IMG/VR virus record: IMGVR_UViG_3300049450_000044
Location: 1 to 41,314 of that record
Reading direction: 5' to 3' (one strand)
From: a virus
DNA: 41,314 nucleotides
The notes under the pieces were generated by a model, which saw only the letters and a program-made list of their open reading frames with translations, was not told where the DNA came from and searched no databases. Position 1 is the first letter of the stretch; the number at the start of each line of letters is the position of its first letter. This document shows positions 29,661-38,400 of this stretch, one piece after another. A program made the position numbers and the translations under genes.

Positions 29661-29882
29661 ATGGTCGCGATCCGCCGGCAACCCCCTGCGCCGTTCGTTG
29701 CCCCGTTATCGGGCGACCTCAACCAGCGCATGGCGCAAGTCGCTGATGCGCTCAATCGCAAGGCTGATGCCAACGGCGCCTCAGTGTTCCCGATGATTGG
29801 GTTGAGTTCCCCTGATGGGACTACATGGAAGCTGAGCGTCGATGATGCGGGGGCGCTTCACATCGAAGCGGTGCCGCGATGA
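29661..29882 (+). CDS. Small tail-region protein, 73 aa
   Basis: ATG at 29661 follows the preceding stop directly. The N-terminal half is helical (LNQRMAQVADALNRKADAN) and the C-terminal half is a small beta-hairpin (SSPDGTTWKLSVDDAGALHI). Proteins of this form are common next to nozzle genes in phages, function unknown. It overlaps the next gene by four bases. Confidence 0.6.
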   Translation: MVAIRRQPPAPFVAPLSGDLNQRMAQVADALNRKADANGASVFPMIGLSSPDGTTWKLSVDDAGALHIEAVPR

Positions 29883-30259
29883 GCCTTACTGGCGCAGAAA
29901 AAGCGCACCGGCTGCAGAAGGCGCTGGATTGCGGTGGCCACGCCACGCACCGAATGGACGACGTGGTGCAGATGCTACGCGATGGTACAGCCCAGTTATG
30001 GGAGCAGGGCGACGGCTGCATCATCACCGAGGTACAATCATTCCCGCTTGGTAAGTCGGTCTATTACTGGCTGATCTTTGGAAGTCTCCACGACTGCCTC
30101 GCGCTTGAACCTACCATCGACGCCTGGGCACGGGAGCAGGGCTGCATCGCTGCCACCGCGATGGGCCGCAAGGGTTGGGGCAGGGTGGCCTATGCCTCTG
30201 GGTGGAGACCGCATTTCCCGACGTTCTACAAGCCGCTGGTGATCCCCGATGGCTCGTAA
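29879..30259 (+). CDS. GNAT-like phage protein, 126 aa
   Basis: Residues 40-120 follow the pattern of an acetyltransferase-type fold found in podoviruses: WEQGDGCIITEVQSFP, then WLIFGSLHDCLALEPTIDAW, then AREQGCIAATAMGRKGWGRV and ASGWRPH. The GRKGWGRV stretch stands where GNAT enzymes bind acetyl-CoA. T7 gp13 has a comparable fold and position. Enzyme activity is unproven. The ATG at 29879 overlaps the preceding stop. Confidence 0.6.
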   Translation: MSLTGAEKAHRLQKALDCGGHATHRMDDVVQMLRDGTAQLWEQGDGCIITEVQSFPLGKSVYYWLIFGSLHDCLALEPTIDAWAREQGCIAATAMGRKGWGRVAYASGWRPHFPTFYKPLVIPDGS

Positions 30260-30728
30260 GCAGCAGGGACTGCTCGGCACACTGCCGGAACCGGTGGCTG
30301 ATGTGGCTGCCCAGATCGGCGCGGTGGCTGATCCGCGCAGCCCCAAGTCCTCGGCCTTCATGGCCAAGGGCACCAAGGTGCCGCGCACGCTGCCGGCAGG
30401 ACTGGTAAAGGCCACACGGCCCGAGGGCACGCTGGTGACCAAGTCGCCGGCGCAGGCCAAGCAGTTCGCCAAGGCCAAGACGGTGACAGACGCCGGCATG
30501 GCGCGGCAGCTCGGCTATCCCGAGAGCAAGCGGCAGGCCATCGCATCAGGCGCGCCGCGCGTGGTGCAGGGGCGCACGCCGTCGGGTGCCGTGGCACATG
30601 AGAGCGTCGCCAGCCCGGCCGGTGTTCCCGCTGCTGCTCGGGCTGCGGCTCGTGCCGTTCCCGGCGGGCGTGTCGCGGTGATGTCGCCGCTGGCCGCGCT
30701 GTTCCGCCGCGCCGTCATGAAACGCTAG
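30249..30728 (+). CDS. Basic internal virion-region protein, 159 aa
   Basis: The protein is Lys/Ala/Pro-rich, with VPRTLPAGLVKATRPEGTLV and an Ala-rich C terminus (VPAAARAAARAVPGGRVAVM). It lies at the start of the ejection-protein cluster and overlaps its neighbour by 11 bases. It may be a small virion or ejection component, but no family was recognised. Confidence 0.55.
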   Translation: MARKQQGLLGTLPEPVADVAAQIGAVADPRSPKSSAFMAKGTKVPRTLPAGLVKATRPEGTLVTKSPAQAKQFAKAKTVTDAGMARQLGYPESKRQAIASGAPRVVQGRTPSGAVAHESVASPAGVPAAARAAARAVPGGRVAVMSPLAALFRRAVMKR

Positions 30729-30737
30729 GAGATGGCC

Positions 30738-31880
30738 ATGTGGACCGAGGGCGGACAGATCGACCACCTGGCATTCGGTGGCGTCTACAAGAGCAAGAGT
30801 GGGAGCCAGCAGACCCAGCAATCCGGCACCAGCAACACGTCCGGCACCTCATCGACGCAACTGCCGCCGTGGCTGACCAACGCCGCGCAGCAGGCGGTCG
30901 GCACCGCGCAAACGCTGTCGCAAGACCCCAACCTGTTCAATCCCTATCCCGGCCAGCAGGTGGCCGACGTATCGCCTGGCACGCAGGCCGGTTGGAACTA
31001 CGGCACCGGCAACGACGCGGTCGGGATGGCGCAGCAGATCGGCGGCAGCACCTCCAACATCTACAACACCCTCGCCGGCCTGGGACAGCCGCAGCAGCGA
31101 CTGGACATAAACCAGGGGCTGGCACAGGCGCAGGGGCTGCTTGGGCCATGGGCAGGGCAGGCACCGGCCAGCGCCGCGTCTGTCGCGCAGGATGCGCAGT
31201 CGATGATGTCGCCATACCAACAAGCGGTGATCGACCCGACCATGGCGCTCGGGCGCCAGGCGCTGCAACAGAACCTGCAAACGGTCGGCGCCAACGCAAA
31301 TCAGGCCGGTGCATTCGGCGGCTCGCGGCAGGGCGTCATGGAGGGCATGGCGCAGGCACAGGGCGCGCTTAACGAGCAAAATGTCCTCGGCAACATGCTG
31401 AACACCGGCTACGGCCAGGCGCTGACCCAGGCGGGCAACCTAGCCAATACCCGGCAGCAGCTAGGCGCCACTGCGGCCGGCAATCTGGCGTCGATGTATG
31501 GCAACGCGGGCAGCGCCATGGCCGGCTACGGGCAAACGGATCTCAGCAACGCGCTCTCCACCGGCTCGGGACTGCCGCAGCAGTATCTGCAGAACCTGCT
31601 CGGCATCGGCGGCCTGCAGCAGAGCCAGCAACAGGCCGGGATCAACGCGCAGATGGGCAACTATTACGCGGGGCAGCAGCAGCCGATCCAGAACCTCGAT
31701 CTGCTGCTGTCCGCCGTCAGCGGCGTGCCTTACGGCACCACGGGGCAGACCACGGGCACCGGGCAGACGACCGGCAACGTAACGGGCACCACGACGCCGT
31801 CCACAGTCGATCAGATCGGGTCGTATCTCGGCTTGATCAGCAAGGTCGCGTCCATCGGCGGCGCGGCAGCGGGGATATAG
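30738..31880 (+). CDS. Ejection/internal virion protein, Gln-rich, 380 aa
   Basis: The second ATG (30738) is preferred because GGAG is six bases upstream; ATG 30732 abuts that site. The protein is rich in Gln, Gly and Asn and mostly helical, with TNAAQQAVGTAQTLSQDPNL, TMALGRQALQQNLQTVGANA and FGGSRQGVMEGMAQAQGALN. The C terminus has a TTGTGQTTGNVTGTTT linker and a hydrophobic helix. This style is typical of podovirus proteins ejected into the cell to form the DNA channel. Confidence 0.65.
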   Translation: MWTEGGQIDHLAFGGVYKSKSGSQQTQQSGTSNTSGTSSTQLPPWLTNAAQQAVGTAQTLSQDPNLFNPYPGQQVADVSPGTQAGWNYGTGNDAVGMAQQIGGSTSNIYNTLAGLGQPQQRLDINQGLAQAQGLLGPWAGQAPASAASVAQDAQSMMSPYQQAVIDPTMALGRQALQQNLQTVGANANQAGAFGGSRQGVMEGMAQAQGALNEQNVLGNMLNTGYGQALTQAGNLANTRQQLGATAAGNLASMYGNAGSAMAGYGQTDLSNALSTGSGLPQQYLQNLLGIGGLQQSQQQAGINAQMGNYYAGQQQPIQNLDLLLSAVSGVPYGTTGQTTGTGQTTGNVTGTTTPSTVDQIGSYLGLISKVASIGGAAAGI

Positions 31881-31882
31881 CG

Positions 31883-32263
31883 ATGGCATGGGACGATCTG
31901 GCCTCGGGCGGACTTGGCGCCGACACGTCGTCATGGGGTAGCGGCGCACTGCCAGCAAGCGCCTGGAACACCTCCGGCAGCAGCGGCGGTGTGGACTATG
32001 CCGGGATCGCCAAGGCGCTGGGAGACGCCACCGCCCAGCAGGGGCCGCAAAAGCCAGCCGTGTCCAACCTGCCACCGGGCGCGTCGGCGGCATCTGGAGG
32101 CGCTTCCTCGGGTGCCTACAGCGGCAACCCGGCGTCGATGAACGCCCTGGTGCAGATGCTGATGCAGCGCGTGCAGGCGCTGCGGGATGCCAGCAACCCG
32201 GCCAGCGCACGACCGGTCAATCTCCAGGGCGGCAGTCGGACATCCGGCTTGTTAGGATTGTAA
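31883..32263 (+). CDS. Gly/Ser-rich internal virion-region protein, 126 aa
   Basis: A low-complexity Gly/Ser/Ala body surrounds short helices (GVDYAGIAKALGDATAQQGP and NALVQMLMQRVQALRDASNP). It is encoded two bases after the preceding ejection-type gene and two bases before the lysozyme-bearing gene. It is probably a minor virion component, function unknown. Confidence 0.55.
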   Translation: MAWDDLASGGLGADTSSWGSGALPASAWNTSGSSGGVDYAGIAKALGDATAQQGPQKPAVSNLPPGASAASGGASSGAYSGNPASMNALVQMLMQRVQALRDASNPASARPVNLQGGSRTSGLLGL

Positions 32264-32265
32264 CC

Positions 32266-34614
32266 ATGGCAGCACCTGACGACACCCAGACGGCAGCGCC
32301 TCCGGACTACCCCTCGCCGCAGGATATCCAGGCGGCGCTGGCTGCTAGGGGAGTTACAGCCGCCGCTGCTGCGCCACCACCAAGCGCCGCGCCAGCGGCA
32401 GCAGCCGATCCGACGCAGGACTATATCAGGCAGCAACTTGCGCTGCTCCAGGCGCCGTTGCCGCAAATCAAGCCCGACACCACGCCGGCGCAGGGCGGTA
32501 TCGTGGGCCTGCTCGGCAGGATCGGCATGGCGCTCGCCGGCGGCTCGATCACCGACACATTGTCACCGGCACAGCGGGAACGCGCCGGCATCCGCGCCCT
32601 CGGAGACTTCGGCACCAGCCTGATGGCGGGCTCGGGCTACTATCCGGGCAAGCCGATGTTTGGCGGCCTGGCGCAGGGCTTCCAGGGCGCGGAGCGCAGC
32701 GAGGCTGGGTCCGAGCAACAGGCGGCGTCCTATCTCGGCGCGCAGCAGAACTGGCAGCTCGAGCAGCAGAAGCTGCAGCTGGAGCGGCTCAAGGAGGCGA
32801 TGCCGCTGCTGCAGATGCAGTACGGGGCAACCATCCCCAATCCATTGCTTGCCGGCCCTGCCGTGCCAGGGACTGCGACGGGGGCCGGCAAGCCAGGCGG
32901 CAGTGGTGTAGCCACGGCGCCATCTGGGGCAACAATCGAACCGGCAGCATTCAACAACGCCACCGCAGTGCGTGACGGCCTCATCAAGCGCGGCATCGAT
33001 GCTGACACGGCCACAGCCCTCGCAGCCAACGCGCTGCACGAGAGCGTCGCCAACCCAGCCACCGGGCGCGGCGATAAAGGCAACTCCGCTGGTCTCTTCC
33101 AGTGGTCTGGACCGCGCCTGCAAGCATATACCGACGCATACGGCCATCCGCCTGACGGCTCTCCTCTCGACGAACAACTTGATTTCGTGACGCGCGAACT
33201 AAAGGGCAGCGAGGCGTCAGCATCGGCGCAGATTGGCCAGGCACAAGGGCCAGCCGCCAAGGCCGCCGCGGTCTCGCAATATTATCTGCGACCGAAAGAT
33301 ACGATGGCTGAGATGCAGCGTCGTTCGGCTACCGCGTTGCAACTTCAGCAGCAACTTGGAGGTGGCACAGGCACGGCTTCTGCCGCACCATCGCCTTCAG
33401 GGACGCGGTTTGCCGGCCCTGGGGCGCCTCCTGGCAGCCCTGCCGCCCCTGCCGCACCATCAACCGCCCCCGACGCAACGGCGCCTTCTGCTGCCGCGCC
33501 AGCCGCCCCCGGTGAGCTGACGTTCGAGCAGTTCCAGGCGCAGCATCCGATCGCCATCAACGCCGCCGACTACACGGTGACGCCGCCCGGTCTGGCCGAG
33601 GCCAGGGCAGCGCAGGCCGCGGCCGCCCAGCAGCTCTCGCTGGCACGCGCCGGACGCGGCGGCGATCCGAACAAGTCGCTGTCCGACTACAACACCGCTA
33701 CCCAGGCGGTGAACAAGCTGCAGCAGGACGCGCAGGCCAAGTCACTGGAGCTGCAGCAGGCCGCGCAGAAGAACGCGCTGGATACCCAGCGGCAACTGTA
33801 TGACGCTGAGATGCAGCGCAAGCAGGGGGATGAGAAAGCCGCAGCGGATCGTGCGGCAGCCGTCGCGCTGAAGACGCAGGAGGGAGAGCAGGCAGTAAGG
33901 CTTGCCAACATCCAAGCGGACCAACAGCGCGTGACGAACAAGGAGCAGGTTACCAACACTGCCAACCTGGAAGGGTTGAAAACAGCCCAGAAAGAGCAAG
34001 CCGACTCCCGTGATGTTGTGGCTCAACTAGCAGGGTTCCGCGCTATCTCGGATGGCTTCGGGCAGCCTGGATGGTTGCAAACCACCAAGGTGCCAGGCAG
34101 TGACAAGACCATCGCTGAAACGCTAGGCCAGCTTGGCATGCCGTTAAGCGACACTGGCGGCGTGCAGTTGCTGCGCGGCGGCATCAACAACCTGGTGAAG
34201 ACGCTGCGCCAAGGAATGGCGATGGGTTCGCTGTCCGACCGAGACCTTAATTTTATCGAGCGCATGGGGCCGACCGAATGGATGGACCAGGACACACGCA
34301 GCGCAGCAGTCGGCTACCTCCAGCAAGCCTATCAGGCAAAGCAGAGGTTTTCCTCTGACGTTCAGAAGGAAATGAGTCGCGGCAAGAACTATGGCGACGC
34401 CATGGATACTGCCGATGCAAAGCAAAAGCCCTTCGTGCCAGCCGTGCCTGCGGACTTAACCGCGCACTGGACCGACAGCAGCCCTGAGTGGTCGCAACGA
34501 CGCATCCAATGGGCGCAGGAACACGAGGTTCGGCCCGGCACGCTTTATCACCTTGCTGACGGCAAGATCATGGTGATGAAATCGCCGCGCGCTCTACAAC
34601 AGGGGCAACAGTGA
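32266..34614 (+). CDS. Ejection protein with phage-tail-lysozyme domain
   Basis: This 782-residue protein has an Ala/Pro-rich N terminus and helices. A phage tail lysozyme domain follows at about residues 225-350: AVRDGLIKRGIDADTATALA, then ANALHESVANPATGRGDKGN and SAGLFQWSGPRLQAYTDAYG, with the catalytic-type Glu in HESV. A Pro-rich linker and a long coiled coil (about 445-580) follow, then a C-terminal helical domain. It probably opens the peptidoglycan during DNA entry. It is the only muralytic domain recognised in the genome. Confidence 0.75.
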   Translation: MAAPDDTQTAAPPDYPSPQDIQAALAARGVTAAAAAPPPSAAPAAAADPTQDYIRQQLALLQAPLPQIKPDTTPAQGGIVGLLGRIGMALAGGSITDTLSPAQRERAGIRALGDFGTSLMAGSGYYPGKPMFGGLAQGFQGAERSEAGSEQQAASYLGAQQNWQLEQQKLQLERLKEAMPLLQMQYGATIPNPLLAGPAVPGTATGAGKPGGSGVATAPSGATIEPAAFNNATAVRDGLIKRGIDADTATALAANALHESVANPATGRGDKGNSAGLFQWSGPRLQAYTDAYGHPPDGSPLDEQLDFVTRELKGSEASASAQIGQAQGPAAKAAAVSQYYLRPKDTMAEMQRRSATALQLQQQLGGGTGTASAAPSPSGTRFAGPGAPPGSPAAPAAPSTAPDATAPSAAAPAAPGELTFEQFQAQHPIAINAADYTVTPPGLAEARAAQAAAAQQLSLARAGRGGDPNKSLSDYNTATQAVNKLQQDAQAKSLELQQAAQKNALDTQRQLYDAEMQRKQGDEKAAADRAAAVALKTQEGEQAVRLANIQADQQRVTNKEQVTNTANLEGLKTAQKEQADSRDVVAQLAGFRAISDGFGQPGWLQTTKVPGSDKTIAETLGQLGMPLSDTGGVQLLRGGINNLVKTLRQGMAMGSLSDRDLNFIERMGPTEWMDQDTRSAAVGYLQQAYQAKQRFSSDVQKEMSRGKNYGDAMDTADAKQKPFVPAVPADLTAHWTDSSPEWSQRRIQWAQEHEVRPGTLYHLADGKIMVMKSPRALQQGQQ

Positions 34615-36110
34615 TGGGCGATAGCCTTGACCCCGCAGCCACCTCGGTGATGGTGGCGCCAGGCGGTCCCCGCGGATCGACCGACAACACATCGACGACA
34701 TACGCGGACCCAGGTGGCTCTACCTATCCTGACATGACGCCTACCCCAGGCAAACGGTCGGTTCTTGGTACCAGTTTCAACACCGTGCCGTCCGACACCA
34801 GGCCGGGCGGCTCGCTATGGGATGCCAACGTCCGCGTCGGCACCGAGATGAAACAGACCTACCAGGACACCCCGCCGATCGTCGGGCCAGCAGTGCGCCA
34901 ATGGATCGGCAACCAGGGATGGCTTGGCCGGAACATCCTTGGACCAGCGGCTGATGCCGGGGACGCGGCGTACAAAGGCACGGCAGCGGCGGGTGCGGGT
35001 GTTCTCGCCAACCTCTCGGAAATTGCCAGCGGTGGCGATCCCAGACTTGCCAGGGATGTGCATGCGGCACTATCGATTGCCCCGGTGCTACAAAGCGGCG
35101 TTCCCATGGTTGGTCCTAATCTAGGTGCCAGGGAGCCGTACACCGGCGGCGCTCCGCTAGAGCGCAAATCGATCAATACGCCGGAAGGTGGGATGGAGTT
35201 TTACAAGCCGCAGATCAAAATGGCCGAGCAGTCTGACTTCAGCCTGGCGCCGAAATTCACTGATGATTGGCTGGCGAGCCTTGAGGATCACACGACAACG
35301 TCTCCCGCCGGCAAAGCGGTTAACCCAGAGGCGCCCCCTGTCGCCAAGCTGATCGATGATCTGCGCAACACAGCGAGTGCCCCGCTCGACAATATCAAAA
35401 GCATTCAGGAAGTGGACCAGAGGATACAGCGCGCCATCTCGGAGCAGTCCGGTTCCGCAGGCGATCCTAACCAAGTGCGGCAGATGCGGGCTATCCAACA
35501 GGACTTCCGTAACCGCTACAGCAACGTCCCGCCGGATCAATACACCGGCAGCCCGCAAGGTATTGCAGCCTTCCAGGACTCTCTCAAGAGCTACGCTGCC
35601 GTTTCGCGCCTGCGGGACGTACAGGGCCTCATCGACAGCACTGAGGGCAACCCCAACCGCTCAACGCTTCTGGCATCACGGCTTAACGCGTTCCTGAACG
35701 ATGATCGCAACACGAAAGGCTGGAATCCCGCCGAGATAGCTAGCATGCGTCAGGCGGCTAATTCTGGCTTCCTGCAGGAATGGATGCGAGCCCAAGGTAG
35801 CCGGTTGGTCGGCATCGGCGGGGCGGCTCTTGCTGGTCCGATCGGCGCGCTGGTCGGGGTGCCGGCGCAAGTCGGTATGTCCTATGCGCTACGCAACGCC
35901 ATGGAGGATATGCGCCTGAACAAAGTGCGGGAGGCCATGTACACTCTGGGCCAGCGCGTGCCACAACCCGGCACCGTGCCGCCAACACCAGTGCCGCCGG
36001 CACTGCCACAGAGCGCTATAACGGCCGCGCGTTATGCACCGTTGGTAGGTCTGCTTGGACAGACGGCTAACCAGCCTAGCGATGCGCGACCCTTGCCAAG
36101 TGCCTTCTGA
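34614..36110 (+). CDS. Internal virion/ejection protein, 498 aa
   Basis: ATG 34614 is used; GTG 34611 is three bases earlier and equally possible. The first 180 residues are Gly/Pro/Thr-rich. A helical middle has VAKLIDDLRNTASAPLDNIK and SIQEVDQRIQRAISEQSGSA. A hydrophobic segment near residues 407-430 (LVGIGGAALAGPIGALVGVP) could insert into a membrane. This matches podovirus ejection proteins. It ends the late operon and overlaps a convergent membrane-protein gene by 35 bases. Confidence 0.65.
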   Translation: MGDSLDPAATSVMVAPGGPRGSTDNTSTTYADPGGSTYPDMTPTPGKRSVLGTSFNTVPSDTRPGGSLWDANVRVGTEMKQTYQDTPPIVGPAVRQWIGNQGWLGRNILGPAADAGDAAYKGTAAAGAGVLANLSEIASGGDPRLARDVHAALSIAPVLQSGVPMVGPNLGAREPYTGGAPLERKSINTPEGGMEFYKPQIKMAEQSDFSLAPKFTDDWLASLEDHTTTSPAGKAVNPEAPPVAKLIDDLRNTASAPLDNIKSIQEVDQRIQRAISEQSGSAGDPNQVRQMRAIQQDFRNRYSNVPPDQYTGSPQGIAAFQDSLKSYAAVSRLRDVQGLIDSTEGNPNRSTLLASRLNAFLNDDRNTKGWNPAEIASMRQAANSGFLQEWMRAQGSRLVGIGGAALAGPIGALVGVPAQVGMSYALRNAMEDMRLNKVREAMYTLGQRVPQPGTVPPTPVPPALPQSAITAARYAPLVGLLGQTANQPSDARPLPSAF

Positions 36111-36315
36111 GCGTTCGTGGGAGCCAAATAACGACCAGCACCGCGAATAGCACAGTGAAGACGTTGTCGTGGCCAACAGCGGCTGCGTTCACGAGCAGTA
36201 GAACGACAGCGCCAATGGTGCAGGCCATGCACACATACCAGCAGCCGTTGTACCATCGGGCGATTACGATAGCGGCGATGAAGAGCGTTGCGATCCCGGC
36301 AAGCAGTTCCATCAC
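36076..36315 (-). CDS. Small membrane protein, three helices, 79 aa
   Basis: Three hydrophobic segments are visible: LLAGIATLFIAAIVIARWY, VCMACTIGAVVLLLVNAAAV and VFTVLFAVLVVIWLP, followed by a basic tail. The size and number of helices fit a class I holin, but it is the last gene of the leftward early operon and no endolysin is adjacent. It may instead be a superinfection or membrane-modifying protein. Start 36312 is also possible. Confidence 0.55.
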   Translation of the reverse strand: MMELLAGIATLFIAAIVIARWYNGCWYVCMACTIGAVVLLLVNAAAVGHDNVFTVLFAVLVVIWLPRTLRRHLARVAHR

Positions 36316-36372
36316 ATCGATCCAATCACAGTGGGTGAGGCGGCGCTCATGTCCAGTGGAACCCGTGCGCCA

Positions 36373-36693
36373 TCATGCCGCCGAGCGTGGCAAGGCCAGT
36401 ACCATGCCGACGACGGTGATCGCGCGCGTCATCCCGGCGTAGAAGCCGGGATGTTCGGCCCGGTTGCGCGGATCGTCTCGCTCCAAGATAAGCGCATCGA
36501 CCAGCCGATCGAGAAGAGCCGCACCCAGCACGGCCCCCGGCAGCTTCAGCACCATATCGCGCGTTACGCTGTGCTCCGAGCGCAGATCGCGGACCTCGCC
36601 CTCTATCCTGGTCAGCCGGTTAAGAATGCGCTCGTTGCCGTCGTTGATCTGCTTCATCATATCGGCCAGATAGCGCTTTAATTCGTCATCCAT
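36373..36693 (-). CDS. Coiled-coil protein with hydrophobic tail, 106 aa
   Basis: Residues 1-50 are a charged coiled coil (DDELKRYLADMMKQINDGNE, then LNRLTRIEGEVRDLRSEHSV). A hydrophobic helix PGAVLGAALLDRLVDALIL follows, and the C terminus is MTRAITVVGMVLALP. The form resembles short phage proteins anchored to the membrane. The function is unknown. Confidence 0.55.
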   Translation of the reverse strand: MDDELKRYLADMMKQINDGNERILNRLTRIEGEVRDLRSEHSVTRDMVLKLPGAVLGAALLDRLVDALILERDDPRNRAEHPGFYAGMTRAITVVGMVLALPRSAA

Positions 36694-36772
36694 GTCGTAG
36701 CTCCATTCTGCGGCATTGGTCAGGGCCGGCGCGGCTTCCGAGGGCTGCGTCGGCCCGAATTGTATCAGCGGC

Positions 36773-37045
36773 TCAGCGTTTGAGCCATGTCGTCAGCCGA
36801 CAAACGCTTGCAGCGGTGGCGCCGCACGTGGGGCACGGGTGCTCAATCTGAGAGCCTACCCGTGGGCAGTTACCGGTCGTTTCGGGTCGGGTGGTTTTGT
36901 CAGCCATGCGGTAAAGCCACTCGGCCACCAGTGCGTACGACGGCTCAGTGCCTCCAGCTATTGCGATGCAGCGCACCAGCGCATCGCTAGCTTTCAGCAA
37001 GTGCTCGCGCGCCGGCTCGATTGCTGGTGTCGTATTGTCACTCAT
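36773..37045 (-). CDS. Small protein with phage-type zinc finger, 90 aa
   Basis: The N-terminal 55 residues are helical (AREHLLKASDALVRCIAIAG). The C-terminal part reads HPCPTCGATAASVCR, a cysteine pattern of small phage zinc-finger domains that bind DNA. It is expressed leftward between the coiled-coil gene and the DUF551-like gene. Confidence 0.55.
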   Translation of the reverse strand: MSDNTTPAIEPAREHLLKASDALVRCIAIAGGTEPSYALVAEWLYRMADKTTRPETTGNCPRVGSQIEHPCPTCGATAASVCRLTTWLKR

Positions 37046-37069
37046 CGCCGCAGTCTAGGTTGTTGTCTG

Positions 37070-37309
37070 TCATTGTGGTGGCTCCGGTAACCGCATCCAG
37101 CCGGATGGATAGATCGTCACAATCGGATCCCCTGTGACAGCCTTAATCCGCCACCCCAGCCTCGCTGACCACCGCACGATCCAGGCGCCTCCTTGTGGCT
37201 CCCATGCGACGATCTCGGAACCGTCTGTCGGCGCGGTCTCAATCGGTTGCCACGCCAGCAGTTCCCCGGAATTTCCGGGGTACTGCTTTTGGGCTGTTTC
37301 ACTGGTCAT
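37070..37309 (-). CDS. DUF551-like small protein, 79 aa
   Basis: The core reads WQPIETAPTDGSEIVAWEPQ at residues 20-39 and ends GWMRLPEPPQ, matching small phage and bacterial proteins annotated as DUF551-like, whose role is unknown. A strong inverted repeat (37257-37287) lies within its first codons. It overlaps its upstream neighbour by 11 bases in the leftward operon. Confidence 0.6.
   Translation of the reverse strand: MTSETAQKQYPGNSGELLAWQPIETAPTDGSEIVAWEPQGGAWIVRWSARLGWRIKAVTGDPIVTIYPSGWMRLPEPPQ
37257..37290 (+). terminator. Rightward Rho-independent-type hairpin
   Basis: AGCAGT pairs with ACTGCT and an inner CCCCGG with CCGGGG around AATTT, followed by TTTT. It is the best terminator-like stem on the plus strand after the late genes and would stop read-through into the opposed early operon, although it is 1.1 kb beyond the last late gene and inside a minus-strand gene. 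Confidence 0.45.
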
Positions 37310-37520
37310 TTATAGCCTCCCGCGCAAACATCTTCACCCGATCCATCCGCACCATCTCCCGCTTGGTTCGCCAACGCTTCGTGGTGTGAGACCAGACGAA
37401 AGCCAAAGGCCGATTCGGGTGCTTCATGTCCAAGTCTTTTATCCACGTATGGCCTTGGCAGCTCTCGTATTCTCCGCACGCCTCGGCGGGCGGCGCCCCC
37501 AGCAGCGCGCGGTCAACCAC
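37299..37520 (-). CDS. Hypothetical protein, 73 aa
   Basis: The frame starts with GTG at 37520, overlapping the end of the annealing-protein gene, and ends overlapping the next gene by 11 bases. Visible features are two cysteines (EACGEYESCQGHTW), SHTTKRWRTKREMVRMDR and a basic C terminus. It is probably a small DNA-metabolism accessory; nothing specific is recognised. Confidence 0.5.
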   Translation of the reverse strand: MVDRALLGAPPAEACGEYESCQGHTWIKDLDMKHPNRPLAFVWSHTTKRWRTKREMVRMDRVKMFAREAINDQ

Positions 37521-38400
37521 TCGCCATTTTCTCCTCCCCAGCGATCACGACCTCGTCCAGGTCGTCACCGGGCTCGGCTTCCGGTTCCTCAGGGAACCTG
37601 GCGAAAGCATCGTTGAGCGCTTTTGTGACCCATACCGCTAACTCAGGTATGCCGGCTGCCTGCGCTGCATGGACGGATTTCAGGCTGCCGACCGCCACCA
37701 CATCGGCCCGCGATTTCGCCAGCGCCAGCTTGGCCAGCAGGTTCCGCTTCCACCTCTCCTCATCCGTCTCGGCCGGCTCGGCGTCATACACCTCGGGATC
37801 CGCCCTGCGGGGCGCGCGCGGTGTGGCGGCGGCGGCTGAGCGCAGGGGGATCGCGTCGTTGATAGCGTCCCTCGCGGTGCGGATCGGGGCAACTGGCACA
37901 TCCTCCTCGGCATCGAACACCCGCGCACCGGGCATCGTGTCCAACTCGCTCTCGTCAGTCTGGCCAAGCCCGCAGATCGAGAGCGTCACGCGCCGTTTCG
38001 CTTTCGTGATTGCTTTCATCAGCGCATTGGCGCGGCTATCGCCCGAAGCAGGCAGGACGACTGCGCCGATATCCTCGTCTTCGCGCCCATCCTTGGTTCT
38101 TGCCCGCACCGTGACCGAGAACACCCCGGCATCTATCGACTTATCGACAACGTGCAACGTGATGTTGCGCGATGAGCGAAGCTGGTCGGTGCCGTCGCGC
38201 GTGAAGTAAATCTGGATCTGACCATTCAGCGACAGGAACCTGATAGGCCGCGTCAATGGATTGAGGCCGAGCGATTTGCAGGTTGCGACCAGATATTCGA
38301 CGCGCTGCTGCGTGGTCAGCTTCGACAGGTCGCCGGTGCCGAGCACATGCTCCAACGCCTGCGCGGATACCGGCTCGGTGGTCGTTAGTGCTTGGCTCAT
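37513..38400 (-). CDS. Probable single-strand annealing protein (RecT-like)
   Basis: This 295-residue protein shows the pattern of a phage annealing-protein family. It begins with QQRVEYLVATCKSLGLNPLT, continues through RFLSLNGQIQIYFTRDGTDQ, then RTKDGREDEDIGAVVLPASG and NALMKAITKAKRRVTLSICG, and ends with the acidic GLGQTDESELDTMPGA. The last 120 residues are a variable, charged tail. Such proteins anneal single strands in phage recombination and replication. It lies next to a Gp157-like gene, as in many phages. Confidence 0.65.
   Translation of the reverse strand: MSQALTTTEPVSAQALEHVLGTGDLSKLTTQQRVEYLVATCKSLGLNPLTRPIRFLSLNGQIQIYFTRDGTDQLRSSRNITLHVVDKSIDAGVFSVTVRARTKDGREDEDIGAVVLPASGDSRANALMKAITKAKRRVTLSICGLGQTDESELDTMPGARVFDAEEDVPVAPIRTARDAINDAIPLRSAAAATPRAPRRADPEVYDAEPAETDEERWKRNLLAKLALAKSRADVVAVGSLKSVHAAQAAGIPELAVWVTKALNDAFARFPEEPEAEPGDDLDEVVIAGEEKMASG

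Noticed and set aside
36076-36315. Confident holin call
   Set aside because: Three membrane helices fit, but it lies in the leftward early operon without an adjacent endolysin, so it is left as a membrane protein of unknown role.
37257-37287. CRISPR-like hairpin with GTTCCCC
   Set aside because: The stem is CCCCGG/CCGGGG with no second copy at 61 bases and no tag sequence; it is better explained as a terminator-like or operator-like inverted repeat.
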